The notes under the pieces: model-generated | The model's database searches: none | What the model saw: the letters and a program-made list of their open reading frames with translations, nothing else | Told to the model about the DNA's origin: nothing | Made by a program: the position numbers and the translations under genes | Part shown: piece after piece, positions 61,757-64,000 of the stretch | Numbering within the stretch: position 1 is the first letter of the stretch | Layout of the letters: every line of letters starts with the position of its first letter | NCBI RefSeq assembly: GCF_005503015.1 | Contig: NZ_SCOL01000002.1 | Location: 1 to 64,000 of the forward strand | Direction of reading: 5' to 3' | Origin: Bacillus sp. E(2018) | Lineage (GTDB): Bacteria; Bacillota; Bacilli; Bacillales; Fictibacillaceae | Length of the DNA: 64,000 nt

Positions 61757-61761
61757 TTATT

Positions 61762-61778
61762 TTGTTTAAAATGAACAA
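61762..61778. promoter_or_regulatory. Operator repeat 2 for the DeoR regulator
   Basis: Minus strand TTGTTCATTTTAAACAA, upstream of the -35, in the same orientation as repeat 1. The remaining stretch to 61936 holds the promoter region of the next gene; I see no clear sigma-B boxes in it. Confidence 0.55.
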
Positions 61779-61936
61779 AATAATATCTCTTCTACTTTCT
61801 CTTGGCGTCACTTTCCCACTCTAAATAATCTAAAAAAATAGTGCCATACCGCATTTACTTGTATACTAGAGTTATAGAAATGAATGATCTTAGAAAAACA
61901 CACAATAAATGGTACATATAAGGGGAAGAAGTTTGA

Positions 61937-63067
61937 ATGTCCATTCTGATCGTTGATGATAATACAGTAAATTTATTCGTAATAGAAAAAATATTAAAGA
62001 ATGCAGGATACGATGACTGCACTTCTCTTTCGTCAGCTCAACAGCTGTTCGATCACCTCGAAGAAAACGAAAAAGAACTGAACAAAAAGGCGATTGATTT
62101 GATTCTCCTTGATATCATGATGCCTGAGATTGATGGGATCGAAGCTTGTCAGTGCGTTCAAAAAGACGAGCGTTTCAAAGACATTCCGATCATCTTCATC
62201 ACAGCGCTTGAAGACTCTACGAAGTTAGCAGAAGCGCTCGACTGCGGCGGGATGGACTATGTCACGAAGCCCATTAATAAAGTAGAACTGCTTGCTAGAA
62301 TTCGAGTCGCACTTCGATTAAAATACGAGAAAGATTGGCACGCCGAACAAGAACAAAAGATTCAGAATGAGCTCGATCTTGCGATGCAAGTTCAAAAAGG
62401 CTTGTTGAATCCGCCGATTAAAGAAGACAACATCACGATAAACGTGTCTCACCTGCCTTCCTTTAAGCTCGCAGGGGATATGTATTATTGGCACAAGTTC
62501 GATGACCATCGTTATGGCATCATCTTGCTCGATATGATGGGGCATGGAATCTCCTCTTCTCTTGTTTGCATGTTCATCTCTTCTGTTATGCGAGACAGCA
62601 TTAAAGAGCTGAAAGATCCTGAACTCGTGATTAAAGAGTTGAACCGTTATATGGCGCTTCTGCATAACCCGAAAAATGACTACAACTACTATTTCACAGG
62701 CATCTACCTTTTGATCGATACCGAGAAAAAGAAGGTTGAATACGTGAATGCCGGTCATCCGGAAGGCTATGCGCTCGTTGATAACTCGCTTCAGTCGATC
62801 GAACGCAGCTGTTATGCGGTCGGTTTCTTCGAACAGATCGAAGTGAAGAAGTCTGTTATTCATTACGAAGACAACATTCAGATGCTGCTCTTTACGGATG
62901 GTGTGTTAGAAGCGGGTGATGACGAAGAATTGATGCTAGAGAAGCTGAAATACGTGGCTTCGGAAAAATGGAGCAACATCCGCTCTCCGATCCATCTTGT
63001 GATTCCAGAAGAACAGCAAAAAGGGCAGAGCGATGACATGTGTATCATGATGATTCAAGCCAAATAA
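61937..63067 (+). CDS. Response regulator with PP2C phosphatase domain (RsbY-like)
   Basis: 376 residues. The receiver domain (1-125) has the phospho-acceptor Asp in IDLILLDIMMPEIDG and Lys in YVTKPINK. The PP2C/SpoIIE phosphatase domain (about 170-376) has AGDMYYW, LLDMMGHGISSSLV, NAGHPEGY and LLFTDGVLEAGDDEE. This is the layout of B. cereus RsbY, which dephosphorylates RsbV to activate sigma-B. The convergent CheR-like gene supports that link. AAGGGGAAG precedes the ATG. No rsbV, rsbW or sigB gene lies in the window. Confidence 0.85.
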   Translation: MSILIVDDNTVNLFVIEKILKNAGYDDCTSLSSAQQLFDHLEENEKELNKKAIDLILLDIMMPEIDGIEACQCVQKDERFKDIPIIFITALEDSTKLAEALDCGGMDYVTKPINKVELLARIRVALRLKYEKDWHAEQEQKIQNELDLAMQVQKGLLNPPIKEDNITINVSHLPSFKLAGDMYYWHKFDDHRYGIILLDMMGHGISSSLVCMFISSVMRDSIKELKDPELVIKELNRYMALLHNPKNDYNYYFTGIYLLIDTEKKKVEYVNAGHPEGYALVDNSLQSIERSCYAVGFFEQIEVKKSVIHYEDNIQMLLFTDGVLEAGDDEELMLEKLKYVASEKWSNIRSPIHLVIPEEQQKGQSDDMCIMMIQAK

Positions 63068-63120
63068 AAAAAGCAGGATAGAAGAGGTGATCATACCCCT
63101 TCTTCCTGCTTTATTTTTTT
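63067..63120. terminator. Bidirectional terminator
   Basis: AAAGCAGGAAGAAGGGGTATGATCACC-type long stem (read on the minus strand, shown to 20 bases: AAAGCAGGAAGAAGGGGTAT) with A and T runs at both ends, between convergent genes. Confidence 0.8.
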
Positions 63121-63965
63121 TGATAGATTTTTACTTGTTCAACAAAGTCTGCGTACTTATCCGCACAGTCTGCAAATTGAATAGATTCTTTATCACCAAG
63201 ACCAAGGAAACCATTGGGACTTAAGCTATCATAAAACAGTTCATGCACTTGATTTTGCAGAGCAGCCGTAAAGTAGATCAGTACATTTCGGCAAAGAATC
63301 ACATGAAATTCATTGAACGAATGATCTGTCACAAGGTTATGCTGCAAAAAGCTGATCTGTTTTAATAACGAAGGCTTCAAATACGCAAAATGGCCGTCTG
63401 TTGTATAGTACTCTGAAAAGGCTTGAGTCCCTCCAGCCGCCATATAGTTCTTCGTGTACGTCCTCATCTTGCTCAGCGGCAGAATACCTGATCTGGCCTT
63501 GTTCAGCACCGGTTCGTTCATATCTGTCGCATAAAATTTTGTCTTATGACTTAAACCCTCTTCTTCCATTAAAATCGCCATCGAATATACTTCTTCACCC
63601 GTCGCACATCCAGCATGCCAGATGCGGATTTCAGGTAGTTCTCTCAGCTCAGGAATTACCTTTTGGCGAAAAGCACGAAAGAACTCAGGGTTTCGAAACA
63701 TCTCTGTTACATTGATCGAAAAGTCGTTGAGCAGTGTCGTCATAAACGCAGGTTCGTGCAGAACTTTTTCTAGCACGCCTGTGATCGTTGAAATCTGTTC
63801 AAGCTGCATACGATTGTGAACACGTCTATGGATGGAGGACCGCATATACTGGCGAAAATCAAATCCAGATATGCGGTACAACCCTTCTAATAACAGCTCC
63901 ATCTCTAGCGTTTCTGTTATGCTATTCTCCTGGTTGTCATCGTTGTTCCATAAGAAATCCTTCAT
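63111..63965 (-). CDS. CheR-type methyltransferase (RsbM-like)
   Basis: 284-residue SAM-dependent protein-glutamate methyltransferase of CheR type: helical N-domain (SGFDFRQYMRSSIHRRVHNRM), FSINVTEMFRNPEFF, SAM motif WHAGCATGEEVYSMAIL, and VILCRNVLIYF. No chemotaxis genes are near. In B. cereus a protein of this type (RsbM) methylates the hybrid kinase RsbK to damp sigma-B activation, and rsbY is nearby, as here. The start at 63965 overlaps the stop of the upstream gene by 1 bp (TGATG). Confidence 0.85.
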   Translation of the reverse strand: MKDFLWNNDDNQENSITETLEMELLLEGLYRISGFDFRQYMRSSIHRRVHNRMQLEQISTITGVLEKVLHEPAFMTTLLNDFSINVTEMFRNPEFFRAFRQKVIPELRELPEIRIWHAGCATGEEVYSMAILMEEEGLSHKTKFYATDMNEPVLNKARSGILPLSKMRTYTKNYMAAGGTQAFSEYYTTDGHFAYLKPSLLKQISFLQHNLVTDHSFNEFHVILCRNVLIYFTAALQNQVHELFYDSLSPNGFLGLGDKESIQFADCADKYADFVEQVKIYQKK

Positions 63966-64000
63966 CAGTGGTCGATCCTCACTTTGTCATCCAAACGTGC
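63965..64000 (-). CDS. 3' end of a gene running off the window
   Basis: An open frame enters from the right edge and ends ..ARLDDKVRIDH at a TGA that overlaps the methyltransferase start. Only 11 residues are visible, so the product cannot be identified. By analogy with B. cereus it may be the RsbK-type kinase. Confidence 0.45.
   Translation of the reverse strand, partial: ARLDDKVRIDH

Noticed and set aside
61780..61936. Sigma-B promoter before the RsbY-like gene
   Set aside because: No GTTT-N12-15-GGGTAT pair found; only AT-rich sequence with partial sigma-A-like boxes.
62318..62863. 181-residue minus-strand frame
   Set aside because: Antisense shadow of the RsbY-like phosphatase.

Overview
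The window reads as chromosome of a mesophilic, endospore-former-type Bacillota, most likely Bacillaceae. It has strong AGGAGG ribosome binding sites, sigma-A promoters, cre boxes, kip/ycs and sac/scr operons of Bacillus type, an LXG/YwqH/YwqI type VII effector module and a B. cereus-like RsbY/RsbM pair. The species cannot be named from sequence alone; a Fictibacillus/Bacillus relative is a guess. No rRNA, tRNA, CRISPR array, prophage or complete insertion sequence was seen.

Layout. 1-11.5 kb: a phased repeat array, a PbpC-type penicillin-binding protein, a NlpC/P60 wall hydrolase with a near-perfect sigma-D promoter, an argininosuccinate lyase-family gene, two Opp-like permeases divergent from an RRNPP-type HTH-TPR regulator, a DJ-1/PfpI protein and an ECF sigma/DUF4179 anti-sigma pair. 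11.8-33.5 kb: a large glycan locus. It holds a cytoplasmic GH3 enzyme on the plus strand and, on the minus strand, GH35, a lipoprotein solute-binding protein, a 986-residue binding protein, two permeases, an NHL/TPR/YIP1 membrane protein, a DUF5696 protein, two more permeases, a GH144-like glucanase and a second GH35. Both ends carry GAAACGTTTC operators and cre boxes, so they look like one LacI-type regulon whose regulator is not in the window. The GH144/GH3 pair hints at beta-1,2-gluco-oligosaccharides, but the substrate is not settled.

33.7-40 kb: a frameshifted NERD-domain gene and an orphan type VII module (YwqH-like and YwqI-like helpers, an LXG effector with a glycine-zipper tail, a small membrane protein that is probably immunity, and two paralogous proteins that may be EspG-like). 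40.4-44.3 kb: pxpB-pxpC-ycsG-ycsI without pxpA. 44.5-49.7 kb: sucrose PTS operon with its LacI repressor and GGAACCGGTTCC operators. 49.8-57 kb: YihY, a secreted pyroglutamyl-peptidase-like protein, an MFS exporter, a free-standing RsbRD_N-like protein and a PAS histidine kinase. 57-61.8 kb: a DeoR-DUF1537 kinase-PdxA2-GntP operon, probably for D-threonate or a related acid sugar. 61.9-64 kb: RsbY-like phosphatase and RsbM-like methyltransferase.

The most unusual feature is not a gene. Seven intergenic elements share a header of about 34 bp followed by six CACC-G/TAA words spaced at 21 bp. A second family, in two copies, has eight CTATGRGTC words at the same 21-bp pitch. Both look like previously unnamed, helically phased repeat families.
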